DNA of 64,000 nucleotides from Atkinsonella hypoxylon (lineage: Eukaryota; Ascomycota; Sordariomycetes; Hypocreales; Clavicipitaceae). Positions 37,651 through 48,293 of this stretch are shown here, piece after piece. The stretch is from assembly GCA_000729835.1 (NCBI GenBank), contig JFHB01000065.1:1-64000 (forward strand), read 5' to 3'. Position numbers and translations under genes: made by a program. How positions within the stretch are numbered: the stretch's first letter is position 1; every line of letters starts with the position of its first letter. The notes under the pieces were generated by a model. The model worked only from the letters and a program-made list of their open reading frames with translations, made no database searches and was not told the DNA's origin.

Positions 37651-38688
37651 ATGTTGCTGCACCAACTTCCACCAGAGATTTTACTTCACGTCTTCCGCTT
37701 GTTAGGCTCAGCTTTCTTCCGCCAAGATGCTCGTCGCCTTCTTGTCTCCAAGCAGTGGTACCAGCTTGCTAGGCCAGTTCTTCTCAAAGACCTTGATTTC
37801 TCTGCAAAATCACTTCGGAAGTTTGTTCTCGCGTCCAAGCAGGTGGGCATGATTCGTTCGATACGGAATCACGTAAGAACGCTCAGCCTTGCCCTTGATG
37901 GCTTTGAGAACAGGCATTCAGGCCAATTTGAGCCAAGTAGTGCAGAATTGTCCGGTACCAACCTCCAAACTATCGATACATGGACCTCCGAGTTGAATGA
38001 CTTCCTGGTTGCTCTTGCCGGCATAGTCCAACAATGTACGAGGCTGCAGTCTCTCAAACTTAAGGCGCGACCGGAGCAGTATGGCTCACAGGTTGGTCTA
38101 CCTCGCCGGGACTATTTGATGGCATCGCCTCTGTCCAGCCTTGTGTTCATCAGCCGTCTTACATGCCTTGAAATTGATCTAGGCGGCACAAATCTCATTC
38201 AAAACAATATCTCCAAAATGCATATTTGTGCTAACATTAGCAAAATGCTGCCGACTCTTCGGCGATTACGCTGCCGGACAAGAGACATCTGTCCTCAGAT
38301 CTTAGACGTCCCGGGAAACGGCCCGCTTCTTACTCTCGAGGACTTAGTTATCAATTTGAGTCTTTCAGAAATGTCTAGTTTAGATACTTCATACCGATAC
38401 CCAAGCCGCTGTGAGCATATTCCCGGCGACAGTTTTCCTCGATTGAAGGCAGATATAGAAACCCAGGCGAGAGAGGTTGTGCAAATGATGAAGAATCCAC
38501 GTATTGCAAGGATCGTGTCACATACGTTTCCTGGCCTAAAAATGCATTCGTTTGATGCTGTAATGGGACGCCGAATGCTACTTGCCTCCGCCGCGCCATG
38601 GGATGCTGATGGCGACGAAATCGAAGAGAGAGTCAGAGTCCAAGATCTCTTCGACTCTGATTCTTCGTCTGAAGAGTTCGTGCTATAG
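37651..38688 (+). CDS. F-box domain protein
   Basis: A single-exon gene of 345 residues. Residues 4-45 form an F-box: LHQLPPEILLHVFRLL, then a segment with RRLLVSKQWYQLARPVLL, the usual pattern of hydrophobic and Leu-Pro positions that binds Skp1. The rest is leucine-rich in patches and ends in an acidic, Ser-rich tail (SDSSSEEFVL). F-box proteins are substrate receptors of SCF ubiquitin ligases; the target here is unknown. The downstream neighbour is convergent and only 136 bp away. This is a fast-evolving family in filamentous fungi, so orthology cannot be judged by eye. Confidence 0.8.
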   Translation: MLLHQLPPEILLHVFRLLGSAFFRQDARRLLVSKQWYQLARPVLLKDLDFSAKSLRKFVLASKQVGMIRSIRNHVRTLSLALDGFENRHSGQFEPSSAELSGTNLQTIDTWTSELNDFLVALAGIVQQCTRLQSLKLKARPEQYGSQVGLPRRDYLMASPLSSLVFISRLTCLEIDLGGTNLIQNNISKMHICANISKMLPTLRRLRCRTRDICPQILDVPGNGPLLTLEDLVINLSLSEMSSLDTSYRYPSRCEHIPGDSFPRLKADIETQAREVVQMMKNPRIARIVSHTFPGLKMHSFDAVMGRRMLLASAAPWDADGDEIEERVRVQDLFDSDSSSEEFVL

Positions 38689-38824
38689 TGTCGCATGTAG
38701 ACTGGACATGAAGAAATATATAACAAGTCCGATTATATACTTCGGGGACTTCGCCTATTATAAAACTCGGCTCAGCAAGCACAGCACAAAGCCGTCGAGC
38801 ATTGGCTTTATTATTTGGGCCTAT

Positions 38825-40066
38825 CTAATAAAATTTGATTCCTCCATAGACGGCAACTAGCTGCTCCCATGATACCTTATCCCCATAAATGAGGCTAGAC
38901 ACCAACCGCCCATCATATAGCGCTCGATGCGGGCGGCTATAAGTGCATCGATGAGTGATTTCGGCTTGTTTGGAGCCGAGAATCATGGAGAGCGTTGTTT
39001 TCCGGCCAACAGCCGGTGATTGTTGTTCTGTTTCATTCACCAGCTCTTGCAAACAGTTGCGGGTAGCATCTCTGAAGTCGATGATTATTTGGTTTTTTTC
39101 GTCCGGCAACGCGGGAAATGTAATGAATTCCGGTGAGACAGCCAAGCGCTCTAATGGGGCAGTCGCTGCCTGACTCCAATCAATCACACCAGTTAAATTG
39201 TACTCATCGTCGAAGAGAAGGTTTCCGTAGTGAAGGTCGAAGTGGCATAGGGGGAAGGGCCCATGAAGCCTGTCCTCAACAACAATGTGAGAGATAGCTG
39301 TCTTCAAAATCCAGCAAGCAGTCCGCCACTCTGCATCGTCAGCATGCGCTTCAAGAGCACGCCTGTTTGTGTCCTGTTGCAACAAATAAAACCACTCCAG
39401 CGATGTTTCAAGATGTGGCATCGGCGAGGCTGCATCCTCTCGCTCCCACGGAATGATCCGAGGGGGCTCATCGCAGTTTTCACCGCACCAGATCCGCCCA
39501 AGACGATCAAAAGACAGGTTTTCAAGTTGGAACAGGACATTTGCTAGCTGCCTTGTAACTTGTGGTAGGCACTCAGCCGGTACTTCCCTCACAATAGTGG
39601 AATTGAGGACTCGACCCTTCAGGCGCTCCATGAGGATATACGGAAAGCCAAACTCATTGGATGGCGAAGTATCGAAGACAAAAACCTGCGGAACTGGTAT
39701 AGTCGTTCGACTTTTAAGAGTTTTCATCGTTGCGATTTCACTCAGCATATCCATGGCATGCTCGCGGGCTTGAGACAAGTCTACTGGTCCGTGGTGAATC
39801 CTAGCAATCCAGTTAACATGGTCGGAAAACCCAACTTTCAGCACCAGATTGTTCATCCCGTATGTGACAACCTTCGAGTCAATGGTACAAGTGACGCCTG
39901 TCGCAATGCTTTCATCTCGAGCTTTGCGGGAGAGGAGCGCCACCTCTTGGAGGTATTCAAAGTTAGCAGTGGCCAGAACCGCCTGAATTTGCCCGTGGAT
40001 CTTGTTGGCGCCAGCATCCAGGCTGTCGGACGTGACCCAGTTAGCGTCGGGGGACGTATTTGGCAT
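38825..40066 (-). CDS. Aminoglycoside-phosphotransferase (APH)-like kinase
   Basis: A single-exon gene of 413 residues with a protein-kinase-like APH fold. The N-lobe holds a glycine-containing loop (TYGMNNLVLKV, about 68-78) and the hinge segment PYILMERLKG (142-151). The catalytic loop is HFDLHYGN at 275-282 (Asp277 as base, Asn282 as metal ligand) and the second metal site is GVIDW, with Asp296. Fungal proteins of this family are numerous and act on unknown small molecules; resistance to aminoglycosides is not implied. The 3' end is 136 bp from the convergent F-box gene, and the 5' side faces a divergent short Cys-rich ORF. Length and motifs look intact. Confidence 0.85.
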   Translation of the reverse strand: MPNTSPDANWVTSDSLDAGANKIHGQIQAVLATANFEYLQEVALLSRKARDESIATGVTCTIDSKVVTYGMNNLVLKVGFSDHVNWIARIHHGPVDLSQAREHAMDMLSEIATMKTLKSRTTIPVPQVFVFDTSPSNEFGFPYILMERLKGRVLNSTIVREVPAECLPQVTRQLANVLFQLENLSFDRLGRIWCGENCDEPPRIIPWEREDAASPMPHLETSLEWFYLLQQDTNRRALEAHADDAEWRTACWILKTAISHIVVEDRLHGPFPLCHFDLHYGNLLFDDEYNLTGVIDWSQAATAPLERLAVSPEFITFPALPDEKNQIIIDFRDATRNCLQELVNETEQQSPAVGRKTTLSMILGSKQAEITHRCTYSRPHRALYDGRLVSSLIYGDKVSWEQLVAVYGGIKFY

Positions 40067-40877
40067 ATCGAAGGGATTCTCTATGTCTTGCTATTGTTTG
40101 TCGTCTCTTCACCAAAAGCAGGATGGGAGAAGATGATGATCCTTGCCTCTAGTGGCTGAGAGTGAGATTTGTACGGCAGACCCTAGCACCTCAGAAGTTC
40201 AATAGGTTCGGCTGGCAGCTTTGAAGACTTTTTAGTTATTGGCAGAAGGAAGAATGGCACAGTGCCAACTTCATTGGGCGACCACGTAGGTTGATGCCTA
40301 AAATACCCCGACTGCCTTCCTGCTGAAAAATTCGTGGGGGCGGGGGCGGGAGCAGGGTCGGGTCCAGCGGTTGACTCTGCTGGGCTGGGCCTTGTGCAGC
40401 GCGGCCCGGGAACAATCAGACCCAATCACGCCGAATTGAGGGGTCTGGCCATTCCCCTGTCAACCCCTGTCAACCCCTGTCAACTTGTATCATGCAGATG
40501 ACCGGGGTTCCAGTAAATCGCAGGTCCAGATGACCTACGTTCATGCGGGGTAAAAGTACGGTATAGGCGGCATCGACCCTAGTTGCGGTCATCACCATGT
40601 GAACAAACAACGGCAAATGGAAGTTGTCGACAAACATCAACATCAACATCACCAACAGAGTGGAGACCAGGTAAAGTAGCGCCGCTTTACGTACGTCGCT
40701 GGCTCGGCTCGGCTCATAGCTTAACACTTGGGTTGGGTCCAACAGCGCGAGAGGTTTGGCTATATAAACAACAGATGATTCCATTTCACAAGACACGAAT
40801 TGAACCATCAACACATCTTATTCAACAATTTCCCGTCGTTATTATAGCCAACCGTTCAGCCGCTTCACGCTCTGAAC
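40067..40877. promoter_or_regulatory. Divergent upstream region APH / small Cys-rich ORF
   Basis: This 0.8-kb region carries a G-rich tract (about 40,333-40,352), three exact tandem copies of CCCCTGTCAA (40454-40483), an AGGGG at 40439-40443, and a TATATAAA box at 40761-40768 facing right. AGGGG/CCCCT is the core of the stress response element bound by Msn2/4-type zinc fingers (Seb1 in Trichoderma). The TATA box is 110 bp before the ATG of the 39-residue ORF, so that ORF is the more likely target. Confidence 0.5.
40454..40483. repeat. Three tandem CCCCTGTCAA units
   Basis: Three perfect 10-bp units placed one helical turn apart, so any CCCCT-binding factor would see three sites on the same DNA face. 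Lies about 280 bp upstream of a TATA box. Could also be a chance microrepeat. Confidence 0.7.
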
Positions 40878-40997
40878 ATGCCTCCTGAAAAGCCAGACGT
40901 GCCCGAGACCTTCCCCCAGTGCTGGAACTGCCAAGAGAAGCTCCCTTCTATGCCTCCATGCGATTGCACCAACCCCGACTGCCTGCAGCCCAACTGA
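40878..40997 (+). CDS. Small Cys-rich protein, 39 residues
   Basis: This short open frame begins MPPEKPDVPETFPQ and then has CxxC, CxC and one further Cys within 24 residues (five Cys in all), with many prolines and acidic residues. It has no signal peptide and no membrane segment. It is preceded by a TATATAAA box 110 bp upstream and a leader rich in CAAC/ACACAT, without upstream ATGs near the start, a layout common for strongly expressed small fungal genes. The CxxC/CxC arrangement could bind zinc or copper, in the manner of very small metallothioneins, but I do not recognise the family. Without conservation or expression data it may also be a chance frame. Confidence 0.5.
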   Translation: MPPEKPDVPETFPQCWNCQEKLPSMPPCDCTNPDCLQPN

Positions 40998-42743
40998 GTA
41001 TGACGTTGTGTTCTGGTATCCCTCTCTCTGTATACTTACGCTGACAGAGAGGCAGTGAAAATTTTGTTGTAAATCCACGTTTAGGTAGTAGGGGCACGAC
41101 GTCTACTACATAAAGGCAACTACAGTAGTACTAGTTAGTAGGGGGACCGGGCCTACTAACTAGTTAGCCGTGGTTCAATTCTAGCTGGCCGGGAACAGCT
41201 AGAATTATGCCCCGTACAGGATTCGAACATGTGTATATTTTGATTGGGCAGAACAGCCGACTGTGCGAATTCCAGTCAACTCGCGTCAGGAGATCAATTG
41301 TCTGGCATTGGTCATGTTACTGAGACACAATTTCACTTGCAACCAACACTATCTCTCCCACAACAGCAATTTAGTCACGATTGGTGTTGGCGACCTTTCC
41401 TTTCCTCCTTTAGCCACTCCGTTGCCCAGAATGAGGGTTGCAACGCATTGCTTTGCCAATAATAGCATTGTGTTTTGTCTACTGTTTGTGCTGTCTATCC
41501 CTTTATATTAGTCTTAATCTTCTCTCTATTTACATTCTTAAAGTAAACCTTATCTCTATCTATGTCTATCGAAGAAAGACAGGGTATTTTGTCTTCTGCT
41601 GCTCGAACTTGGGAAATGACACTGCTCCTCCAACGACCTGTTATTCCCTCTTGACGGAAGCTGGCTTAGTGCGACAGTTCACGTTATCTTTTTGTTAGGT
41701 GCGAGAGCACAGCTGTTTTGGGAGTCCTACAAGACGGGGACAGGCAGGTCGGTGCCTGAGTGGTGGGGGGAAAGGAAGTACACTAACACCACCAAAAGCG
41801 GCGGCATCAGCAGCGCTTCTTGCATGTATAGACCTAGGAATAACAAGGGTCCTTATCACAGCTGCGCCGCTATTAGCAAAATTAGCCTAGGACCTAAGGA
41901 GAGCATGAACAGCGTTACAATATACTGGAGATTGCTTAAGCTATTGGGACGTTAGCAGCGGGCACAGGCCGGAGGACTTACAGGAGCGCAAGACAATCCT
42001 ACAGTGAGTTCCTAGAGCGGCACCGGGGCGCAACCGACCTAGATGGCCCTAACATAGGAGCGATTGCTCCGACCTATTTTATAGCAGGGAACAGACCGGG
42101 ACCGACTAGGACCCGAACCGGTTACTATGAATGAAGCACCGGGGTTTTCCTCCCTATTACAGGGTTTTTCCCCGGTGGATTAGGTAGCAGAAGTACTGTA
42201 TAGCTAGCGTATCTTAACAACAATAATAATAAAGATAGAGAGGAAAGGAAAATAAGTACAACTGTTGTGTGCACATAAGGGCATAATATCCTCCCTAGCA
42301 CGTAATATATCGCTTGTGGGCACGTGTTGCCTGTGGATCACGTGATGAATCACGCGCACGATTGCCATCCGCCGACCGACACGTGACACCTCCTGAGCCT
42401 GCGAATCACCAAGTTGCGCGAGTTTACATGCCTATTCGTTGCCGAGACAGCCCCTCCCGCGATAAGCCCCTTATCACACCAGTTCATTGGCCAACTGTCC
42501 AAAGCGGAGTCTTGGCAGCCTTTTTTCGCCCAGGAAAAAAACTGACGGCGAGGAAAAATTTCGAAAAGCTCGTCGGCCTTGTCTGCCTTCAGTGCTTAAA
42601 GCATCGCTTTGCATTCCGTCGACTTTTTCTCTCTTCCCTTTTCCACACCGCTGGCTGTCTTCTGGCAATTTTTCTAAAGCGAAGACTCTTTTTTTTTTCT
42701 TTTTTAATATCTTGTCTGCATACCAGCATTTCCATCAGCTAAA
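40998..42743. other. Gene-free stretch with hairpins and a possible mobile-element relic
   Basis: After the small ORF come three successive inverted repeats (41085-41206). Next is unremarkable DNA, and then a block at about 41,690-42,200 of different texture, with phrases such as CCGGGACCGACTAGGACCCGAACCGG and a frame open for about 70 codons (41,950-42,150) without an ATG. That block looks like decayed coding DNA of a mobile element or lost gene, family unknown. The last 400 bases are the pyrimidine-rich promoter and leader of the FKBP gene. Confidence 0.45.
41085..41206. repeat. Cluster of three perfect inverted repeats
   Basis: Three hairpins lie in a row: GTAGTAG at 41085-41091 with CTACTAC at 41103-41109; CTAGTTAGTAGG at 41131-41142 with CCTACTAACTAG at 41152-41163 (12-bp arms, 9-nt loop); and AATTCTAGCTG at 41177-41187 with CAGCTAGAATT at 41196-41206 (11-bp arms, 8-nt loop). 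They begin 88 bp after the stop of the small Cys-rich ORF, so they may be in its 3' UTR or be the relic of a foldback element. Confidence 0.8.
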
Positions 42744-44477
42744 ATGTCTGCCATTCCAGGTCCTGTCTACGGCCTCGAAATCCCGCCTGGCGATGTTCTA
42801 ATTCCGGCCTCTATGGACTTCCCCGCCTCGGTAAGGCAAAATACCTCTTCTTAATGCGACTGAGGGGTTCTATTTACTAGTGTTAAATGTCCTTGCAATT
42901 GTTTTTTTTTTTTATCTTTTTAATTTTTTGCTATTCGAGTCGGCTGTCTCTTATTGTCGCGTTTTACATTACTCTGATAAACCGCTTTCCAGTTTCGCAT
43001 TACCATGGCTGCCTTGGACCCCACTGATAACCCCGAGCCTGACTATAATGGCGACATTCCTGCCGTTTGCCGCTCTACCCTTCGCCTCGTTAAGCGTGCT
43101 TTCCCGGCCCTTGACGATGACCAGGATGACGAGATTGACGACGAGTACATGAAGGCTATGCTTGCTGCCTCTGATGATGATGAGGACGAAGAATCCGACG
43201 AGGAGGCCAATGGCGGCCCTAGCGACCCTGCTAAGGCTAAGAAGCAGAAGCAGGCCGCTGCTATCAAAGCTCTCTTAGAGGCCACCCAAGATGAAGATGA
43301 GGATATGGAGGATGCTAGGCCTAATGGTCTCAAGAGCAAGGACAAAGGGAAAGGCAAGGGAAAGGGCAAGGGCAAGGGCAAAGCCCTTGAAGAGGACGAT
43401 GAAGATGACGAGTCCGACGAGGATGAAGAGGACGATGACGACGAGAGCAGCGAAGGCGACGATCTTGATAATTTTGTTGTTTGCACCCTCGACACCGAGA
43501 GAGTAGGTCACTAGTCTTGGGCTCGTCATTACCTTTTCACCCTACAATACACAACTAATCAACTTATGCAGAATTACCAGCAACCCCTTGACATTACTGT
43601 CAACCACGGCGAGAAGGTTTTCTTCAGTGTTAGAGGTACTCACACCGTCTACCTAACTGGAAACTACATCATGGACGATGATGAGGCAGATAGCGAGGAC
43701 GATGGTGATGATTACGACTATAACCTGGGGGAGCTTGACTATTCACTCGACGAGGATGCCAGCGACGATGAGAGCGACGAGCTTGATGATACCGCCGACC
43801 CCCGTGTCACTGAGCTTGACTCTGACGAGGAGGAAGCCCCTAAGCTAGTAGACACTAAGAAAGGCAAGAACAAGCGCGCTGCTGAAGAGGCTGAGGGCCT
43901 TGACGACATGATCTCCAAGGCTGCCGACTCTAAGAAGCAACAGAAGAAGCTCAAGAACAACAAGGGTGAAGCTGTCACTACTGAGGACAGCAAGAAGGAC
44001 AAGAAGGTCCAGTTTGCCAAGAACCTTGAGCAAGGTCCTACTGGCGCACAAAAGCAAGGCGCTGGCAAGGCTACGACTGGTCTCAAGGTCGTCCAGGGCG
44101 TTACCATTGACGACAGAACCATTGGAAAGGGACGAACTGTCAAGAGCGGTGACACCGTTGGTGTGCGATACATTGGCAAGCTGGCTAATGGCCAGCAATT
44201 CGATGGTGAGTGCCGCATTTCCCCACTTCAAGTTGATTCAGTTGTGATCTACTTACTAACTCAAACCGCAGCCAATAAGAAAGGCAAGCCTTTTTCCTTC
44301 AAGGTCGGCAAAGGCCAAGTTATTAAGGGTTGGGATATTGGCATCGTTGGCATGGCCATTGGTGGTGAAAGACGCCTGACCATCCCTGCGCATCTCGGAT
44401 ATGGTTCACGCGGCATGCCTGGCATCCCTGCCAACAGTCAACTGACGTTTGATGTCAAGCTGCTCGAGATCAAATAA
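42744..44477 (+). CDS. fpr4: Nuclear FKBP-type peptidyl-prolyl isomerase (Fpr3/Fpr4)
   Basis: Four exons, 42744-42830, 42993-43502, 43572-44205 and 44272-44477, encode 478 residues. The N-terminal nucleoplasmin-like domain begins VYGLEIPPGDVLIPAS and continues across intron 1 with FRITMAALDP. Then come long acidic tracts (residues about 75-160 and 225-280) alternating with a lysine/glycine repeat and a basic linker. The C-terminal FKBP domain (about 365-478) has the standard VKSGDTVGVRYIGKL, GQQFD and GWDIGIVGM elements and ends in DVKLLEIK. Yeast Fpr3/Fpr4 are nucleolar/nuclear histone chaperones that isomerise prolines on histone tails. The start has a favourable AAAATG context. The Ser-rich open frame on the opposite strand (43043-43495) is a shadow of the acidic repeats. 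Confidence 0.93.
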
Positions 44478-45290
44478 ACTACACATGCACGCCACCTTGG
44501 ATGTACCGTCTTTATTTTCTTTGTTGTGTTTGTGGTATATGTAACAGAAATATTTCGGTGGCCAGTCTGAAATAGGGCCAGCAAGACCTGGGCAACGGCG
44601 TTTTCAATTTTATGAGTTCCACTCCTTTCCGAGTTCGAGCGCGATGCTGAGGAGTCTTGGATCCAGTTCTCTCTTTGAGTAAGAGTATACGACATATTGG
44701 AAGTACTGCTAGACGCAGTGTGCAGTTTTCCGTGTCGAGAAGGACAAAATGGAGATCCAGATATGCTTATGACTGGCGTGTGCACAAGCCATTGTGCTGT
44801 CTTCAGGATAGAAAGTTGCTGATGAAGGTTGGTCAGGGTCTGTCTGTAGAGAGATGAGTGTCCATAAATAAAAGCTTCGTTATATATTGCAGTCACTTGA
44901 CTACCGTCCCACGAGGCCGTGGCGTTTGTGGAGCAATGTCATGGGTAGAAGGAACGATGGTGCGAATGTAGTTCTCGACAAGCGAGCCCGACAGGTCACA
45001 GTAAGTTGAACCGGCGACAGTGTGATTGCCTCAACCGACGAGGCAGGACCGGAATTCAGCCATCAAATCCCATTCGAACTCACTCGACATAGTCTTGCCC
45101 ATACAACCAGCATTAACATCAGTGTCATGCTCTCGTTTGGATTGCAGGTTTAAGTTTGCCCGGTGAAAGGGCCGCTGAAGCCAGCCCATGCCTTATGCAT
45201 GTCCTTGGGCGATATCATTAGCATAACAGCGTCATCACGGTGGGCTTAGCCGAACGCGCCCATATTGTCGAACAGTTGTGCTGGGCAATC
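44478..45290. other. Intergenic region fpr4 / kinase
   Basis: About 0.8 kb between two plus-strand genes: 3' UTR of the FKBP gene, then the upstream region of the kinase locus. The open frames on both strands at 44,438-44,900 are not supported. No RNA gene or repeat is seen. Confidence 0.5.
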
Positions 45291-48064
45291 ATGGCACCGA
45301 GGCTGCTCAAGAAGCGAAGCAGCTGTCCTGTGTTGGACCCGATCACGAGGCAGCCTTGCATGCCGCAGTCCCATACAGACGATAGACAAGACTACGAACC
45401 AGCCACGCAGAACATCAGCAAGCCACGGCCAGGCAGTGTCAAGGTGATTTCCGAGATTCGCGATGCCATACGCGCTGTCAAGCGAACTCAGTATAATTGT
45501 GAGTACCGATGTTGTACCTATCATGACCATCATCTGTCCATCACGACTGATCAAAGGAACCACTAGGCTCGGATGGTTCCGCCGCCTTTGAGGGCAGTTG
45601 CAGGCGTTCATCATCAGCAAACCCAGACAGATGTCAAAACGATCAAGAATTGGCTGGCAACGGTCCAATCGCAGTTTTGCAACACAGGCACCGGCACTTG
45701 TCACCGAAAGCTCTCGTTAAAAGGCTCGGACTCGACAATTTCGGGACGTCTTCAAATGCCACCGTTGTTCTTCGAGGTTCTTTGCTGCGAAAGCGGACAT
45801 CGCTACAAGTTCTTCCAAGTTCTCCATCTCTGCCGCCTAGCGACGCTCCAAGTTCGATATCATCTGTCGGTACGGACAAGTCCTCAGTTGTTGGTAACAA
45901 ATCAACGGGCAAAACATCACTAGATTCGATAATCCCTGAGTCCATGTTGGCAAAATTAAATCCGAAACGACGCCGAAGCCGTAGGCATCCGTGGTCCAAG
46001 TCCAGCCCTGACGGAGGCAATTTGCAAACCATAATGGAAGGGTTCTATCCACCACAGCCGACGATAGATACGATTGAAAAAGCAGCCGCAGCCAAGATAT
46101 TCCTGGAGACGCGCTTTAATGAGGCTCTTAATAGACCCAATCCTCGTATCACTCGTTTGCAATATTTGGAGTCCCAGCTTTACTACAGTCCACATTTGGA
46201 CGCGGACGAAAAGGACGCAATCAGGCAATCATTTTACTATCAAGAGACATGCCATTTGCGAGAGACTCGCGCAATCAAGGCAAAGTCCATTAGTTCATTG
46301 AATGGAGAGGACCACTCATGTGCGGATAGCTATGATACGCTAAAAATTCTTGGGCGAGGTAGCTTCGGGGTCGTGAGGCTAGTGCGTGAAAAGGCTGACA
46401 AAGCCCATGCATTTCCGCAGCAAGTCTTTGCCATGAAGGTCATTCGAAAGTCAGAAATGATTCGCAGCTGTCAAGAAGGGCATTTGAGGGCCGAGCGGGA
46501 CTTTCTAGTTGCGTCTGAAGGGTCCAATTGGTAAAAGACATATAATCGTTCACACCTTTCCCTGCAAAACGCTGACTGCTTCACACACAGGATTGTTCCC
46601 CTGGTTGCTAGCTTCCAAGATCTGACAAACTTATATCTGGTTATGGAGTACATGCCAGGCGGTGACTTTCTTGGTCTGCTTATTCGAGAAAATATCCTCC
46701 ATGAATCGGTCGCACGCTTCTACATTGCTGAGATGATCTTGGCTGTCGAAGAGGTGCATCGTCTCAAGTTCATTCATAGAGACATTAAGCCTGACAACTT
46801 TCTTGTTTCAGCTTCTGGACACTTGAAAATCTCGGATTTTGGCCTCGCCTTTGACGGACACTGGTCTCATGATGTATCGTATTACAAATGCCAGCGATAC
46901 TCGCTTCTTGGAAAGCTTGGCATACGTGTAGATGGAGACGAGCAGGACCAGAAGGAAAGTGCTACCATCAGCTCACAAATACCTTGGTTACAGGCCATGA
47001 AGAGAATTTTGAGCCGCCACGAAAGGAAAAGCGTGGGCGGTGACGATGATTTGCCTAGTCTTCTGGGCTAGAGGAACAGATGTGGCAATCGTGTGTCAGC
47101 ACATTCAGTTGTCGGAACGAGTCAGTATATGGCGCCAGAAGTAATCAAAGCATGCAAAGGCTCTGAATATGACGGAAGATGCGATTGGTAGAGCATTGGC
47201 ATCATTCTGTACGAATGCCTCTACGGCCATACCCCGTTCTTTGCTGATGACGGTCGACAGCAGACCAAAAACAACATTTTGGTAAGTGCTATTTCCTTAT
47301 CCCGCTAATGAGGAGAAGACTAGGTAGTTATGTGTTGACAAGAGGAAAAGGACCACAAAGAGCTCTTCTCTTTTCCACACCGGCCTCTTGTAAGCGACAA
47401 GTGTAAAGATTTGATCTTTAGATTGATCCAAGATCAGGATATTCGACTGTCTTCAAGACGGTACCGGTTGAAAGATCGCCGTCCAGCATACGACAGAGAA
47501 TATACTGACATATTCGAGAGACATGTATTCCCGGACGACGCAGAGGACATCAAAGCCCACCGCTGGTTCAAGAACTTCCCTTGGGATCGCATAAATGTTA
47601 TCAACCCACCGTTCGTACCACATATTACCAGCCTTGATGATACACACTACTTTGATGAGTCTGACCCTTTCACGGAACCCGTAGACTCTTCTGGAGCCGG
47701 AACATTGGAGCCCAAACCTGAAGATATTCGCTGGGTGCTTCAAGAGTGCAGACCAGTTGTGCAGAACCTGGCCGTGGAATTACTTGCGACACCATATGAC
47801 TCGGCGCGGCTGCGAAGCGCGGATCGAAGAATCGACAGGACCTTTAGTATTACTCCGGAAGAAAGAAAGACGCTTAAGGCTTTTCTGCGTATGTATAAAA
47901 GAAAGGAACGAAAACGACCGAGGGACATACTACTTCGAGATCTGGGCACCAAGACAGTCGCCATGCATGTGCGCAAGGCGACGGCGTTCGCAGGTTACAC
48001 TTGGCGTCGGATGCGTCCTGGGGGCTATCTGACTCCAAGTGTTGTCACGTATGCTGTTGAATGA
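45291..48064 (+). pseudogene. AGC/NDR-like Ser/Thr kinase with two in-frame stops
   Basis: Four exons fit: 45291-45498, 45567-46530, 46591-47281 and 47345-48064, a frame of 860 codons. The kinase domain is complete: LGRGSFGVVRLV near codon 330, FAMKVIRK, FIHRDIKPDNF near 453, ISDFGLA, the long NDR-type insert after DFG, MAPEV, and an AGC C-terminal extension (FPWDRINVINPPFVP). Two TAG codons interrupt it, at 47069-47071 (codon 551, in the DFG-APE insert) and 47189-47191 (codon 591, where the family has the second Trp of DWWS). Both fit TGG-to-TAG changes. No splice pair removes either one; the flanking segments are conserved kinase sequence. The other residues look functional, so inactivation is recent, or the sequenced strain is a mutant. 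The last acceptor, AG at 47343-47344, is a weak site chosen by frame. If translated, the product would stop before the activation segment is complete. Confidence 0.75.
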
Positions 48065-48293
48065 CCTCTGAGAGGATCACTGAGTCGGGCTGAACTGAAA
48101 CTGGGAACATTCGTGAATCATGCCGGATAACAGAAATTGGAATACGATATCCCAGCAAGTCAGCAAAAGGCGGGCTGTAAGCTATCGGGTGAACATGATT
48201 AACAGTATGAATATTATACAATTGTTCCTTTATTGGGCGCAGATGCTTGTAAATTTCGTACCAGCCTGCCCAAGAGCTGTATTGATTGCTCAT

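Noticed and set aside
41208..41232. tRNA-like T-arm (GTTCGAATCC on the minus strand)
   Set aside because: No matching acceptor 5' strand, D-arm or anticodon arm lies in the expected 70 nt, so no tRNA gene is supported.
43043..43495. Minus-strand 150-codon Ser-rich frame
   Set aside because: It is the exact antisense of the acidic GAC/GAG/GAT repeats of the FKBP gene.
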